A stretch of DNA of 64,000 nucleotides from Erwinia sp. E602 (GCF_018141005.1 NZ_CP046582.1:3658001-3722000); one strand, 5' to 3'. Shown: positions 1 through 7,522, counted from the first letter of the stretch. Translations and numbers: made by a program. The notes: generated by a model from the sequence alone, not told the origin.

Positions 1-67
1 GCGCAATCGCCGCGCCGATGCCGCTGCCCGCTCCGCTGATCGCTACCCGTTTTTGCTCTAACTGCAT
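1..67 (-). CDS. Short-chain dehydrogenase, N-terminal fragment (cut by window edge)
   Basis: Only the first 22 codons lie in the window. They read as a Rossmann-fold beginning with a glycine-rich SGAGSGIG nucleotide-binding motif (residues 11-18) typical of short-chain dehydrogenases/reductases. The start is the ATG at 67-65, 10 bp downstream of the preceding dehydrogenase stop and behind a strong GGGAGG ribosome site. It is therefore the fourth gene of the leftward operon that begins at 3145. Substrate unknown. Confidence 0.75.
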   Translation of the reverse strand, partial: MQLEQKRVAISGAGSGIGAAIA

Positions 68-77
68 GATGACCTCC

Positions 78-854
78 CTAATCCGGCCAGCGTACCGTCA
101 GGCCGCCGTCGATGACCAGGCTTTGCCCGGTGAGATAACTGCTCTGCGGACTGGTGAGGAAGCTAATCACCTCCGCCACTTCTTCAGCCCGCCCAACCCG
201 CCCGAGCGGGATTGCCCGTGCGGCTTTGGCCAGTCCTTCCGGCCCCAGCGAGTTATGTTTATCCAGCGACTGCGGCGTTTCGATCAGGCCAGGGATCACC
301 GCGTTACAGCGCACGCCACGCGCCGCCAGCTCCACCGCCAGCGAACGGCACAGGCCGGGGATCGCCGCTTTGGCCGCGGCGTAATGCGCGTGATCCTGCC
401 AGCCGTAAACGCCACCGGCGATGGAGGAGACCGCCACCAGGCTGGCCCCCTCCGTCAGGTGCGGTGCAGCGGCGCGGAAGCAGCGCATGACGCCGCTGAG
501 ATCGACGTTCAGCATCTCGTCCCAGCGCGCGTCGCTCATCTCCGCAATCGGCGCGCGGCGCAGTACCCCGGCGTTGGCCACCACGTAATCCAGCCGGCCG
601 TAATGAGCCAGCCCGGCGCTGACCCACTGCTCCACCGATGCCGTGTTCGCCACGTCGAGCGGCAGCCACAGCGCGTCACCGCCTGCGGCTTCAACCTCTG
701 CCGCCGCCTGCTGCGGGTCGTGCGGGTCGGCCGGGTAGTAACCGGCGACCACCCGTACGCCACGCCGGGCGTAGACCGTTGCCAGCGCCAGGCCAATACC
801 GCTGGCCGCGCCGCTAATCAGCGCCACCGGGGCGCTGGTTGAACCGTTATTCAT
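78..854 (-). CDS. SDR family NAD(P)-dependent oxidoreductase
   Basis: Classical short-chain dehydrogenase of 258 residues. Visible are the cofactor motif SGAASGIG near residues 14-21, the NAG motif, the SSIAG strand with the catalytic serine, the catalytic YxxxK as YAAAK, and a C-terminal Rossmann end YLTGQSLVIDGG. I start it at the ATG at 854, behind AAGGAG. That ATG overlaps the stop of the upstream MFS gene by 8 bp, a sign of translational coupling; an in-frame ATG 24 bp earlier lacks a good ribosome site. It probably oxidises or reduces an alcohol or ketone intermediate of the compound imported by the neighbouring transporter. The substrate cannot be read from sequence. Confidence 0.9.
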   Translation of the reverse strand: MNNGSTSAPVALISGAASGIGLALATVYARRGVRVVAGYYPADPHDPQQAAAEVEAAGGDALWLPLDVANTASVEQWVSAGLAHYGRLDYVVANAGVLRRAPIAEMSDARWDEMLNVDLSGVMRCFRAAAPHLTEGASLVAVSSIAGGVYGWQDHAHYAAAKAAIPGLCRSLAVELAARGVRCNAVIPGLIETPQSLDKHNSLGPEGLAKAARAIPLGRVGRAEEVAEVISFLTSPQSSYLTGQSLVIDGGLTVRWPD

Positions 855-2232
855 GAGGAGCTCCTTGCAGTTGGGCATTAACCGGCGGCGTCACCGCGGC
901 GGTGGTTTGCGGTAGCTGGCGCGCCAGCAGGATCACCATCCCGGAGATAAAGCACGGCAGCGCGCCGAACCACAGCGCCGCGTCCTGCCAGTTGCCGCCT
1001 TTGCTCAGAATGGTGGTGGTGCCGATGCCGGCAATGATCGCGCCGACCGGACCCATCGCGCCAATCAGCGAACCGGCGGTGGCGCGGATGGCGGTCGGGA
1101 AGCTTTCGCTGATAAACAGCAGCGCCGCCGCGTACGGGCCAATCAGGAAGAACAGGCCGAGGCTGTAGAGCACCACAATGGTGGCAAAGTTGTCCGGGCA
1201 GAACAGCATGCCGGTAAAGGCTACGCCGCCGAGCATCCAGCCGACCGCAATAGTGTTGCGGCGGCCAATACGGTCGCCCAGCCAGCCGTGCGCCAGGTAG
1301 CCACAGTAGCCGACCAGGTTAGACATGATCAGGATCAGCAGCGAGTTGTTGAACGAGATGGCGTGGGTTTTGGTGATCACCGTGGTGCCCAGCACGCTGA
1401 AGATCTGAATTGCAAACCAGTTGAGGAGCACCGCACCGCCGAGTACCAGCGTGGCGCGCAGCGCAGGCCCGCGGAACGCGGCCGCCAGGCCAGCGCTTTT
1501 ATGCTCGTCATACTCCACCGCATAATCGCTGGCCACCTGACGGGCGTCGTTCTCGTTACCGGCTTCACGCAGCTGGCGAATATGCCGGTGCACCTCGAAC
1601 TGCGGCGTCTCTTTCAGCTTCAGCGCCAGAAAGGCAATCACCAGCGACGGCAGCGCGGCAAAAACAAAGCTGCCCTGCCAGCCGATCAGCGGCATCAGGA
1701 CCGCAGTCAGCGCCGAGGCCACCAGCGCCCCCACCGGCCAGCCGCCCTGCACCAGACTGTAGATAAAGCCTTTACGCTTGTTGAGCTTCGGATCGTCCAG
1801 CGCGGTATACAGCTCGGACAGGTAGGTGGCGTTGACGGTCTGCTCGGCATAGCCGAGGCCGGCCACTGAACGAATGGCGGTCAGCGCGCCTTTGCCCCAG
1901 GCACCGCCGACGGCTGTCAGCAGCGAACAGAGCGCCGCGCCGCCCACGGTGATCACAATGCCCATCCGTCGGCCAAGCCGGTCAACCAGCGGACCCACGG
2001 CCAGCGCGATCACCGCCCCGCCCACCGCCACCAGGGTGGCGATCTCCGACTGCTCCACTTCGCTCCAGCCAAAGTGTGCGCCGATCTCCGGCAGCAGCGT
2101 ACCAAACAGAATAAAGTCATAGACGGCAAAGACCCACGCGAAGAAAGCAATCCAGGTTGCGAATGTTACGTCCCTGCGAGTCAGCTGCTGCGGCTGCCAG
2201 CCGTTGACACTGCGGCGTTTAAAGATGCTCAT
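847..2232 (-). CDS. MFS transporter, metabolite:H+ symporter type
   Basis: A 461-residue polytopic inner-membrane protein with about 12 hydrophobic segments. It carries the MFS signature between helices 2 and 3 (GPLVDRLGRRMG) and its repeat in the second half (GDRIGRR), plus a long charged central loop around residues 205-240. The DFILFGTLLPEI segment in helix 1 resembles the organic-acid/sialate symporter branch of the superfamily. It is the second gene of a leftward operon, between a hydrolase and two dehydrogenases, so it most likely imports the compound those enzymes degrade. The substrate is unknown. Confidence 0.88.
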   Translation of the reverse strand: MSIFKRRSVNGWQPQQLTRRDVTFATWIAFFAWVFAVYDFILFGTLLPEIGAHFGWSEVEQSEIATLVAVGGAVIALAVGPLVDRLGRRMGIVITVGGAALCSLLTAVGGAWGKGALTAIRSVAGLGYAEQTVNATYLSELYTALDDPKLNKRKGFIYSLVQGGWPVGALVASALTAVLMPLIGWQGSFVFAALPSLVIAFLALKLKETPQFEVHRHIRQLREAGNENDARQVASDYAVEYDEHKSAGLAAAFRGPALRATLVLGGAVLLNWFAIQIFSVLGTTVITKTHAISFNNSLLILIMSNLVGYCGYLAHGWLGDRIGRRNTIAVGWMLGGVAFTGMLFCPDNFATIVVLYSLGLFFLIGPYAAALLFISESFPTAIRATAGSLIGAMGPVGAIIAGIGTTTILSKGGNWQDAALWFGALPCFISGMVILLARQLPQTTAAVTPPVNAQLQGAPHE

Positions 2233-2263
2233 ATTGCTCTCACTGTTCCGGGTTAGGGGGCGG

Positions 2264-3145
2264 TCAGCCGTGGCGCGGGTAGCGCTTCAGGTGGTCGTCG
2301 GCGATCTCATCGAAGGTGACAAAACGCACCCCTTCGTGGCTCTGGATGTGCTTAATCAGGCGTTCCAGCATCAGCAGCACCTGCGGGCGGCCGGAGACGT
2401 CGGGGTGAATGGTCATGGTGAACACCGCGAAATCATTTTCGCGATACACCCAGTCAAACTGATCGCGCCACATCTCTTCCAGATGGCGCGGGTTAACGAA
2501 GCCGTGGCTGTTGGGGGATTTTTTGATAAACATCATCGGCGGCAGATCGTCGAGATACCAGTTGGCGGGGATCTCCACCAGATCCGTCTCCTCTCCGCGC
2601 ACCAGCGGCTTCATCCAGCTGTCCGGGTGCTGGCTGTAGTCGATTTTGGTCCAGCTGTCGCCAACGCGAACGTAGTAAGGGTGGAAGTCGTTGTGCATCA
2701 GGCTGTGATCGTACTTGATGCCTTTTTTCAGCAGCAGCTCGTTGGTGACGTTGCTGAACTCCCACCAGGGGGCCACGTAGCCGGTCGGCCGTTTACCAGC
2801 CAGCTCGGTGACCAGTTCGATGCTGCGATCGAGGATCGCCTCTTCCTGCGCCGGGGTCATGGCGATCGGATTTTCATGGCTGTAGCCATGAATGCCGATT
2901 TCATGGCCGGCCGCCGCCACCGCCTTCATCTGCTCCGGGAAGGTCTCGATGGAGTGGCCCGGAATAAACCAGGTGGTGCGCAGGTTATGCTCGGCAAACA
3001 TCTTCAGCAGGCGAGGCGATCCGACCTCACCAGCGAACAGCCCGCGCGAAATATCGTCCGGTGAATCCTCACCGCCGTACGAGCCCAGCCAGCCCGCCAC
3101 CGCATCCACATCGACGCCAAATGCACACAGAATTTCTTTAGCCAT
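2264..3145 (-). CDS. Polysaccharide deacetylase-fold hydrolase (HpPgdA / cyclic-imidase-like)
   Basis: A 293-residue NodB-fold protein closely resembling Helicobacter pylori PgdA (HP0310) and, as I recall, the Pseudomonas cyclic imide hydrolase of the same subfamily. Metal-site residues are visible: Asp12 and Asp14 in FGVDVDAV and the HGYSH pair of histidines near residues 86-90. Also conserved are WWEFSN and MTIHPD. Start chosen at the ATG at 3145 behind GGAGAG, giving exactly the family length; upstream in-frame codons to 3214 look like leader. It is the first gene of an operon with an MFS importer and two dehydrogenases, a catabolic rather than envelope context. Hydrolysis of a small cyclic amide or imide is therefore at least as likely as peptidoglycan deacetylation. 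Function is inferred. Confidence 0.85.
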   Translation of the reverse strand: MAKEILCAFGVDVDAVAGWLGSYGGEDSPDDISRGLFAGEVGSPRLLKMFAEHNLRTTWFIPGHSIETFPEQMKAVAAAGHEIGIHGYSHENPIAMTPAQEEAILDRSIELVTELAGKRPTGYVAPWWEFSNVTNELLLKKGIKYDHSLMHNDFHPYYVRVGDSWTKIDYSQHPDSWMKPLVRGEETDLVEIPANWYLDDLPPMMFIKKSPNSHGFVNPRHLEEMWRDQFDWVYRENDFAVFTMTIHPDVSGRPQVLLMLERLIKHIQSHEGVRFVTFDEIADDHLKRYPRHG

Positions 3146-3546
3146 GATCTTCTCTCCGTCCGTCTGGGTAACGCTGGCCGGTGCCAGCAGATAATCGGTT
3201 AATATCTCACCCATAAAATGTATATTTTATTTAAATGTACATTTATACATTGCAATAGAGATGCCAGGTTGATCACGGTTAGCGCGAAAGGATCGCTCGA
3301 AATTGTGAAGATACCGGCAAATACTGACGGAGAAGCGCAATGAAATGCCCGCATGCACTGGCATAATTTCGCTGAGTGACTGTTTTTTCTTGTCTGTTGA
3401 TAATGAATTTTTGATTTAATGATCCAATACCGTGCAATGCTGCACCATCGACAGGCAGGCGGGTGAATTGATCGTACCCCGCCCCGGCGAGCGGCACGAT
3501 ATGTCATACTGCGCGTTATCAACCAGCAGGAGCGGCGATCCCCAGG
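3146..3546. other. Divergent control region between hydrolase operon and GntR gene
   Basis: About 400 bp without a convincing gene. It is markedly AT-rich at 3210-3260, where an operator-like dyad sits (separate entry). Its position just upstream of the hydrolase operon start suggests that the operon promoter lies here and is controlled by the divergent GntR protein. The segment 3260-3546 shows no clear RNA structure or further open frame that I would support. Confidence 0.5.
3218..3250. promoter_or_regulatory. Candidate GntR operator dyad
   Basis: A perfect 14-bp palindrome TAAATGTACATTTA occupies 3232-3245. It is bracketed by outer inverted arms ATGTATA (3218-3224) and TATACAT (3244-3250). 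It lies about 75 bp upstream of the hydrolase start codon and is the only strong dyad in this AT-rich divergent intergenic region. The neighbouring GntR-family gene is the natural candidate binder. Binding itself is inference. Confidence 0.5.
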
Positions 3547-4554
3547 ATGCTTAACGACAGCGACGGAACTCAGACAGAAGCGCGTGCGGCCGCACGCTAT
3601 GAGGTGATCCGCCAGGTACTGCAGCAGGCCATCGTCTCGCAGGCGGTACCGGACGGGCTGGTTTTACTGGAAGGGCCGCTGGCGCAGCTGTTTGGCACCA
3701 GCCGGGTGCCGGTGCGTCGCGCGCTGGGGCTGCTGCACGAGCAGGGGTTAATTGCCCGTTTTGAGGGGCGCGGCTTTATTGTCGCCGCAGACGGGCAGGA
3801 CGTGGAGCCGCAGCGCATCGCCCTGACCCGCAGCGTGCTGGGACTCGACCAGGAGCGCGAGCTGGTTGACACCCGCAGCGCCGGGGAGCAGGTGCTGGAA
3901 AGCCTGCAGCAGGCGCTGTCGACCTGCATGGTGTTTGGCCACTATCAGCTCAACGATGGGCTGGCCGCTGAGTTTTACAACATCAGCCGCAGCAGCATCC
4001 GCGAAAGCCTGATGCGCCTGCGGGACAAGGGGCTGGTCGAGAAAGAACCCTACGCGCAGTGGCTGTCCGGCCCGCTGACCGCCCGCGAGATCGCTGACCA
4101 CTATGAGATCCGCGCCAGCCTGGAACCTTTCGCCCTGCGCAAAGCCGCGCCGCTGATCCCGCAACGGCAGCTGCTCGATAATTTACAGCGGCTGTCGCTG
4201 TTGAAAGGGCAGCAGATTACCGCCGCCACGCTGGAACAGGTGGAAGACGACCTGCACTTTGCCTGCCTGCAGCCGGCGGGCAACCGACCGATGCTGGAGA
4301 TGCTGCGGCAGAGTCAGTCCCCGCTGATCGTCACACGGATCTTCTACGAAGTGCTGGCGCTGCCGCTGGAGCAAACGGTGATCGATGAACACCGGCTGGT
4401 GTATGAGATGCTGCTGAAGGGCAGCTGGGACCTGGCGGCGATGAGCCTGCGCGAGCATCTGGAGCGCGCGCAGGCGCGAACGCTGCAAAAACTTAAGGTG
4501 CTGTCAGTACTGCCGGTCCCGCAGCTGCCGCCTTATCTGCACCGGCTCAGCTGA
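3547..4554 (+). CDS. GntR/FCD-family regulator with two tandem wHTH domains
   Basis: A 335-residue transcription factor. Residues about 16-82 form one GntR winged helix-turn-helix (core AQLFGTSRVPVRRALGLLHE). Residues about 105-170 form a second complete one (core AAEFYNISRSSIRESLMRLR). A FadR-like FCD ligand domain follows to about residue 315, with acidic and His positions (EDDLHF, DEHRLVYE, REHLERA) that usually bind metal plus a carboxylate. Normal FCD regulators have a single wHTH, so the architecture is unusual. It is transcribed divergently from the hydrolase/MFS/SDR operon and probably represses it until a catabolic acid binds. Effector unknown. Confidence 0.88.
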   Translation: MLNDSDGTQTEARAAARYEVIRQVLQQAIVSQAVPDGLVLLEGPLAQLFGTSRVPVRRALGLLHEQGLIARFEGRGFIVAADGQDVEPQRIALTRSVLGLDQERELVDTRSAGEQVLESLQQALSTCMVFGHYQLNDGLAAEFYNISRSSIRESLMRLRDKGLVEKEPYAQWLSGPLTAREIADHYEIRASLEPFALRKAAPLIPQRQLLDNLQRLSLLKGQQITAATLEQVEDDLHFACLQPAGNRPMLEMLRQSQSPLIVTRIFYEVLALPLEQTVIDEHRLVYEMLLKGSWDLAAMSLREHLERAQARTLQKLKVLSVLPVPQLPPYLHRLS

Positions 4555-4587
4555 AAAAAGGGCTCCCCAGTTGCCCGGGAAGCCCTC
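4555..4587. terminator. Bidirectional terminator between GntR gene and hok copy A
   Basis: Stem AGGGCTCCCC / GGGAAGCCCT around a short loop, preceded by a run of A. It therefore gives a U-tail on the minus strand (end of the hok mRNA) and also closes the GntR transcript. Confidence 0.7.
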
Positions 4588-4656
4588 TGTAAAAGCGCTT
4601 GTGCTGCATTCATCCATCAGCTCCGCAAAGGCGGGGTTCCCCCCGCCTCCGGGTGG

Positions 4657-4815
4657 CTACTTACCGGATCCGCAGACCATTGAGGCCGCCACCTCCCTGA
4701 CTTCATCTTTATAGCGGATTTCACACAACGATTTCCGCATCAGACCGGTGAATATTAACAGCGTTAAACACACCATTAATACGCACCATAACAGGGTGCT
4801 ACGTGGCAGTTTCAT
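4657..4815 (-). CDS. hok: Hok/Gef-family type I toxin, copy A
   Basis: A 52-residue single-span membrane toxin. It begins [11 protein letters not shown], has one hydrophobic helix (about residues 8-26), then the family hallmarks LCEIRYKD and REVAASMVC with two cysteines, ending GSGK. Hok proteins insert in the inner membrane and collapse its potential when their stable mRNA escapes the labile antisense RNA. The start ATG at 4815 is preceded by AAGGAG and is overlapped by the mok frame, as in the classical R1 system. The 3' end has a GC-rich hairpin (4630-4648) and a terminator at 4555-4587. All signature residues are present, so I expect it to be functional. Confidence 0.93.
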   Translation of the reverse strand: MKLPRSTLLWCVLMVCLTLLIFTGLMRKSLCEIRYKDEVREVAASMVCGSGK

Positions 4816-4873
4816 GGTCGGCATCTCCTTGCCTTACGGCAGGTAAGAGGCTATCCTGCTGGGGACTAGTCAT
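4799..4873 (-). CDS. mok: mok leader frame, copy A (short form)
   Basis: An ATG at 4873 opens a 24-codon frame that runs across the hok ribosome site and start codon and stops at 4799. In the hok/sok paradigm, translation of mok is required for translation of hok, and Sok RNA blocks mok. The frame here ends with TAG only 16 bp inside hok. Copy B reads through to 54 codons. The overlap of the hok start is kept, so coupling should still work. Confidence 0.6.
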   Translation of the reverse strand: MTSPQQDSLLPAVRQGDADHETAT

Positions 4874-4918
4874 ACAGGGGCCTCGGGTTAATTGGAAATA
4901 ATTAACTTCGGGGCTTTT
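4864..4918 (+). ncRNA. sok: Sok-type antisense RNA, copy A
   Basis: On the plus strand TTGCCT (4829-4834), a 17-bp spacer and TATCCT (4852-4857) form a sigma-70 promoter. A hairpin at 4880-4914 followed by TTTT ends a transcript of about 55 nt that is complementary to the hok leader and the mok start. Boundaries are predicted: initiation about 7 bp after the -10 box, end at the T-run. Confidence 0.7.
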
Positions 4919-4981
4919 CTGCATTCTGCCTCACAACTACCGGCACTGCTGCCTGAAGCAGAAGCCTCAAGCGCCGCGCTG

Positions 4982-4987
4982 ATTATA
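4982..4987 (-). promoter_or_regulatory. -10 box of hok mRNA, copy A
   Basis: A perfect TATAAT on the minus strand, conserved at the same place in copy B, about 170 bp upstream of hok. No good -35 box is evident. Confidence 0.5.
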
Positions 4988-5029
4988 CCGCCTTTATAAT
5001 TCCAGTAATTGTCGTAAAAAATCCAAAAA

Positions 5030-5965
5030 TCAGCGGTTCCGCCAGTTGAGCGGTGAGCCAAACTTCCCGACAAAAAAATCTACCGTTGCCCGTACCTTTA
5101 GCGGCAGGCGTCGCGATTTGGGCCAGACGGCGGCGATCTGCGGCTGCTCCAGGGTAGTCGCACACTCAAAGCCCTCCAGCAGATTAATCAGCCTGCCGCT
5201 GCTCAGGTGTTCACCACTCATCCAGTCGGGGAACAGCACCATTCCCATGCCGTTTAACGCCGCCGTCAGCAGCGTGTCGGCATTGTTCGAGGTCAACACC
5301 GGATTCAGCGGATAGTGCCGCCAGCTTTCCTGTCCACGGCGGAAGTACCAGCGGTTCAGCCCCTGCGGGCCGTTAAAGGCCAGGCTGCGGTGAGCGGCGA
5401 GATCCTCAGGCGTTTCCGGCCTGCCGTAGCGCGCTACGTAAGCGGGTGACGCCAGCAGCGAGTTGATCTGCGGGCCAAAGATCCTCGCCTGCAGGCCGGA
5501 GTCGGCCAGCACGCCAATGCGAAAAATCAGATCGGCCCCTTCACGATGCGGATCGATATAGCTGTCGGTCTGGGTCAGATCGACGCGGATGCGCGGATAG
5601 CGCTGATAAAGCTCGGCCAGCCACGGCGCAATATGCCGCTGACCAAACACCACCGGCGCGTTAATGCGCACCAGACCAGACGGTTCGCTCTCTTTCTCCT
5701 GCAGTTCGGCCTGGGCGTCAGCGAGTTGTGCCAGCAGGGTGCGGGCATGGGCTGCAAAGATACTCCCAGCTTCAGTCGGCGCCACCGCGCGGGTGTTACG
5801 GTGGAACAGCTGCTGGCCCAGTGAGCTTTCCAGCTGGTTGATGGTACGCGTCACCAGCGACGCGGAAACGTCTTCCCTGCGGGCAACCAGTGAAAAACTT
5901 TGCAGGTCGAAAACGGCGACAAACAGGCGCAGCGCGCGGAAGTCGATCTGGTTTAGCATGTTCAT
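5030..5965 (-). CDS. LysR-family transcriptional regulator
   Basis: A 311-residue LysR regulator. The N-terminal winged HTH covers residues about 8-66 (FVAVFDLQSFSLVARRE, SLVTRTINQLE, QQLFHRNTR), followed by a substrate-binding domain. The open frame extends upstream to 6394, but that part has no LysR homology and overlaps the divergent YdcZ gene. I therefore start at the ATG at 5965; the in-frame ATG at 5959 is equally possible. It is transcribed away from the two YdcZ-family genes about 100 bp off, so it most likely controls them. It resembles the YafC/AaeR-like branch; effector unknown. Confidence 0.88.
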   Translation of the reverse strand: MNMLNQIDFRALRLFVAVFDLQSFSLVARREDVSASLVTRTINQLESSLGQQLFHRNTRAVAPTEAGSIFAAHARTLLAQLADAQAELQEKESEPSGLVRINAPVVFGQRHIAPWLAELYQRYPRIRVDLTQTDSYIDPHREGADLIFRIGVLADSGLQARIFGPQINSLLASPAYVARYGRPETPEDLAAHRSLAFNGPQGLNRWYFRRGQESWRHYPLNPVLTSNNADTLLTAALNGMGMVLFPDWMSGEHLSSGRLINLLEGFECATTLEQPQIAAVWPKSRRLPLKVRATVDFFVGKFGSPLNWRNR

Positions 5966-6065
5966 CTCATCGGAATATGAAAAAGTATTTTCTGCATTAT
6001 AGCGTTTTTCAACATAACCGGTTCGGCTACCCTGCTGCTCCTTTTTGAGCGAAGACATTGTCCTG

Positions 6066-6506
6066 ATGCAAATACTGTTAATTATTCTGGTGGTACTGGC
6101 CGGCATGGGTTTGTCGGTGGAAGGCGGCCTGCTTGGCCCGCTGGGTGGAGAGGTCGGGCATCTGTGGGCGACCTTCAGCATTTTTGGCATCGGCACCGCG
6201 CTGGCGTTTTTGCTGATGCTGTTTTTCGGCCCGCGCGACGCGCCCTCCTTCTTCTCCCGACCGGGCTGGCAACTTACCGGGGGGATTTTAGGCCCGGGGT
6301 ATGTGGTGATCCTGACGCTCGCCTCACCGGTGATCGGACTGGCGATGACCATGATCGGCATTCTTGCCGGGCAGATTTTTAAGAGCCTGGCCATCGACCA
6401 TTTTGGCTGGTTCGGCAGCCCGCGCAGGCCGGTTAACGCCAGAAGGCTGGTTGCTCTGCTGTTAATTGTTGTTGCGCTGGGGCTGATTGCCGGAGGTGAA
6501 GCATGA
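6066..6506 (+). CDS. YdcZ-family small DMT transporter, first of a pair
   Basis: A 146-residue membrane protein with about five hydrophobic segments, belonging to the DMT_YdcZ (DUF606) family. I use the ATG at 6066; a TTG at 6045 would add 7 residues but has no ribosome site. Its TGA overlaps the ATG of the next gene by 4 bases (ATGA), so the two half-transporters are translationally coupled. They probably pair into one antiparallel export unit, as other small DMT proteins do. The substrate is unknown; the divergent LysR gene suggests induction by a small organic molecule. Confidence 0.85.
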   Translation: MQILLIILVVLAGMGLSVEGGLLGPLGGEVGHLWATFSIFGIGTALAFLLMLFFGPRDAPSFFSRPGWQLTGGILGPGYVVILTLASPVIGLAMTMIGILAGQIFKSLAIDHFGWFGSPRRPVNARRLVALLLIVVALGLIAGGEA

Positions 6507-6964
6507 TTTTACTGATGATCTTACTGAGCCTGGTGGGCGGTGCGCTGCTGAGTATTCAGGCCGCGATCAACGGCCGGCTGGGCAGCGCGGTAGGCACCTT
6601 CCGCAGCGCGTTTCTGACCTTTGCTATTGGTGCGCTGATCACCGCGCTGTTAATCGTCTTCTTTGAGCCCAAACAGACGGTGACGCTGCTGGATGTGCCG
6701 AAGTGGCAGCTGCTCGGTGCGCTGTTCGGCGTACCTTATGTGGCAATTATGGCGTTTGCGGTGCCGCGCATCGGCTCAGCGGTGGCGACCGTGGCGGTGA
6801 TTACCGGGCAGATTGCCATGAGCCTGATGATTGACAGCTTTGGCTGGCTGGGTAACGCGCAGATCCCGTTCTCTGGCAGTCGCGGGCTGGCGGTGCTCTG
6901 TCTGGTGCTGGCGCTGTGGTTTATCTGGACCAGCAATACGACTAAGGAAAGCGAGGCCGACTGA
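6503..6964 (+). CDS. YdcZ-family small DMT transporter, second of a pair
   Basis: A 153-residue homologue of the preceding gene, with five hydrophobic segments, the family motif INGRLG in the first loop, and GVPYVAIMAFAVPRIG in the middle. The ATG at 6503 lies in an ATGA overlap and is preceded by GGAGGTGAAGC. The charged C-terminus TKESEAD should face the cytoplasm. It most likely forms a heterodimer with its neighbour. Confidence 0.87.
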   Translation: MILLMILLSLVGGALLSIQAAINGRLGSAVGTFRSAFLTFAIGALITALLIVFFEPKQTVTLLDVPKWQLLGALFGVPYVAIMAFAVPRIGSAVATVAVITGQIAMSLMIDSFGWLGNAQIPFSGSRGLAVLCLVLALWFIWTSNTTKESEAD

Positions 6965-7009
6965 TGATTGAGAGGTCATTGACTTCAATCGGTAATCTGG
7001 AAGACAGAA

Positions 7010-7041
7010 AAAGGGCTTCCCGATGTTAAGAGAAGCCCTTT
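7010..7041. terminator. Terminator downstream of hok copy B and the YdcZ pair
   Basis: Stem AAAGGGCTTC (7010-7019) / GAAGCCCTTT (7032-7041) with a 12-nt loop and A/T flanks, placed to end both the rightward YdcZ transcript and the leftward hok mRNA. Confidence 0.65.
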
Positions 7042-7112
7042 GTAAAGACGCTTGTGACGCCCTGGCATCATCAGTTTCCTGAAAAGGCGGGGTTTCCCCC
7101 GCCTACGGGTGG

Positions 7113-7271
7113 CTACTTACCGGATCCACAGGCCATGGATGCCGCCACCTCCCTGAAGCCATCTTTATAGCGGATTTCGCACAGCGACTTCCGCATCAGG
7201 CCGGTGAATATTAACAGCGTTAAACACACCATTAATACGCACCATAACAGGGTACTGCGTGGCAGTTTCAT
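7113..7271 (-). CDS. hok: Hok/Gef-family type I toxin, copy B
   Basis: A 52-residue toxin differing from copy A only at three places near the C-terminus (KDGF for KDEV, SMAC for SMVC). The single membrane helix, LCEIRYKD and the two cysteines are intact. The ATG at 7271 follows AAGGAG. The GGCGGGG/CCCCGCC hairpin just past the stop (about 7087-7103) matches the stabilising 3' fold of hok messages. Probably functional. Confidence 0.93.
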   Translation of the reverse strand: MKLPRSTLLWCVLMVCLTLLIFTGLMRKSLCEIRYKDGFREVAASMACGSGK

Positions 7272-7329
7272 GGCAGGCTTCTCCTTGCCTTGCGGCAGGT
7301 AAGAGGCTATCCTGATGGTGTTTGGTCAT
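7165..7329 (-). CDS. mok: mok leader frame, copy B (long form)
   Basis: A 54-codon frame from ATG 7329 that overlaps most of hok in another phase, as in plasmid R1. It should couple to and control hok translation, and it is the segment targeted by the antisense RNA on the plus strand. Confidence 0.6.
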   Translation of the reverse strand: MTKHHQDSLLPAARQGEACHETATQYPVMVRINGVFNAVNIHRPDAEVAVRNPL

Positions 7330-7374
7330 ACAGGGGCCTCGGGGTTAATGGGATAGATTAACTTCGGGGCTTTT
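7320..7374 (+). ncRNA. sok: Sok-type antisense RNA, copy B
   Basis: Promoter TTGCCT (7285-7290), 17-bp spacer, TATCCT (7308-7313). The terminator stem is 7336-7349 with 7357-7370, followed by TTTT. The stem is fully paired on the plus-strand RNA using G-U wobbles. Those wobbles become A-C mismatches on the opposite strand, so the terminator works only for the antisense RNA. Confidence 0.72.
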
Positions 7375-7444
7375 CTGCATTCTGCCTCACACCAACCGGC
7401 ACTGCTGCCAGCAGCCTGAGGCAGAAGCCTCAAGCGCCGCGCTG

Positions 7445-7450
7445 ATTATA
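7445..7450 (-). promoter_or_regulatory. -10 box of hok mRNA, copy B
   Basis: A perfect TATAAT on the minus strand at the position equivalent to 4982-4987 in copy A. Confidence 0.5.
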
Positions 7451-7522
7451 CCGCCTTTCAGATTCCAGTAATCGTCGTAAAATATCCAAAAATAGCCGGC
7501 ATTCGGTTCGGCCTGACGTTCG

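Larger units (their letters stand above)
4555..4990 (-). repeat. hok/mok/sok repeat, copy A
   Basis: This roughly 430-bp block is repeated in the same orientation at about 7008-7450. The match covers terminator, hok, mok start, sok promoter, sok terminator and the TATAAT box of the hok mRNA. The Hok proteins differ at 3 of 52 residues and the flanking leader is nearly colinear with small indels. Between the copies lie a LysR gene and two YdcZ-family genes. Confidence 0.85.
7008..7450 (-). repeat. hok/mok/sok repeat, copy B
   Basis: Direct repeat of the block at about 4555-4990; see that entry. The two copies share the TTGCCT/TATCCT antisense promoter, the terminator hairpin of the antisense RNA and the TATAAT of the hok mRNA. 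Confidence 0.85.

Noticed and set aside
4888-5073. Short frame upstream of hok copy A, similar to one at 7387-7584
   Set aside because: The similarity comes from the duplicated hok leader DNA; the frames are not conserved in length or start and match the untranslated leader.
5966-6394. Long N-terminal extension of the LysR protein at 5030
   Set aside because: The extension overlaps the divergent YdcZ gene and shows no LysR similarity; the family N-terminus begins at 5965 or 5959.
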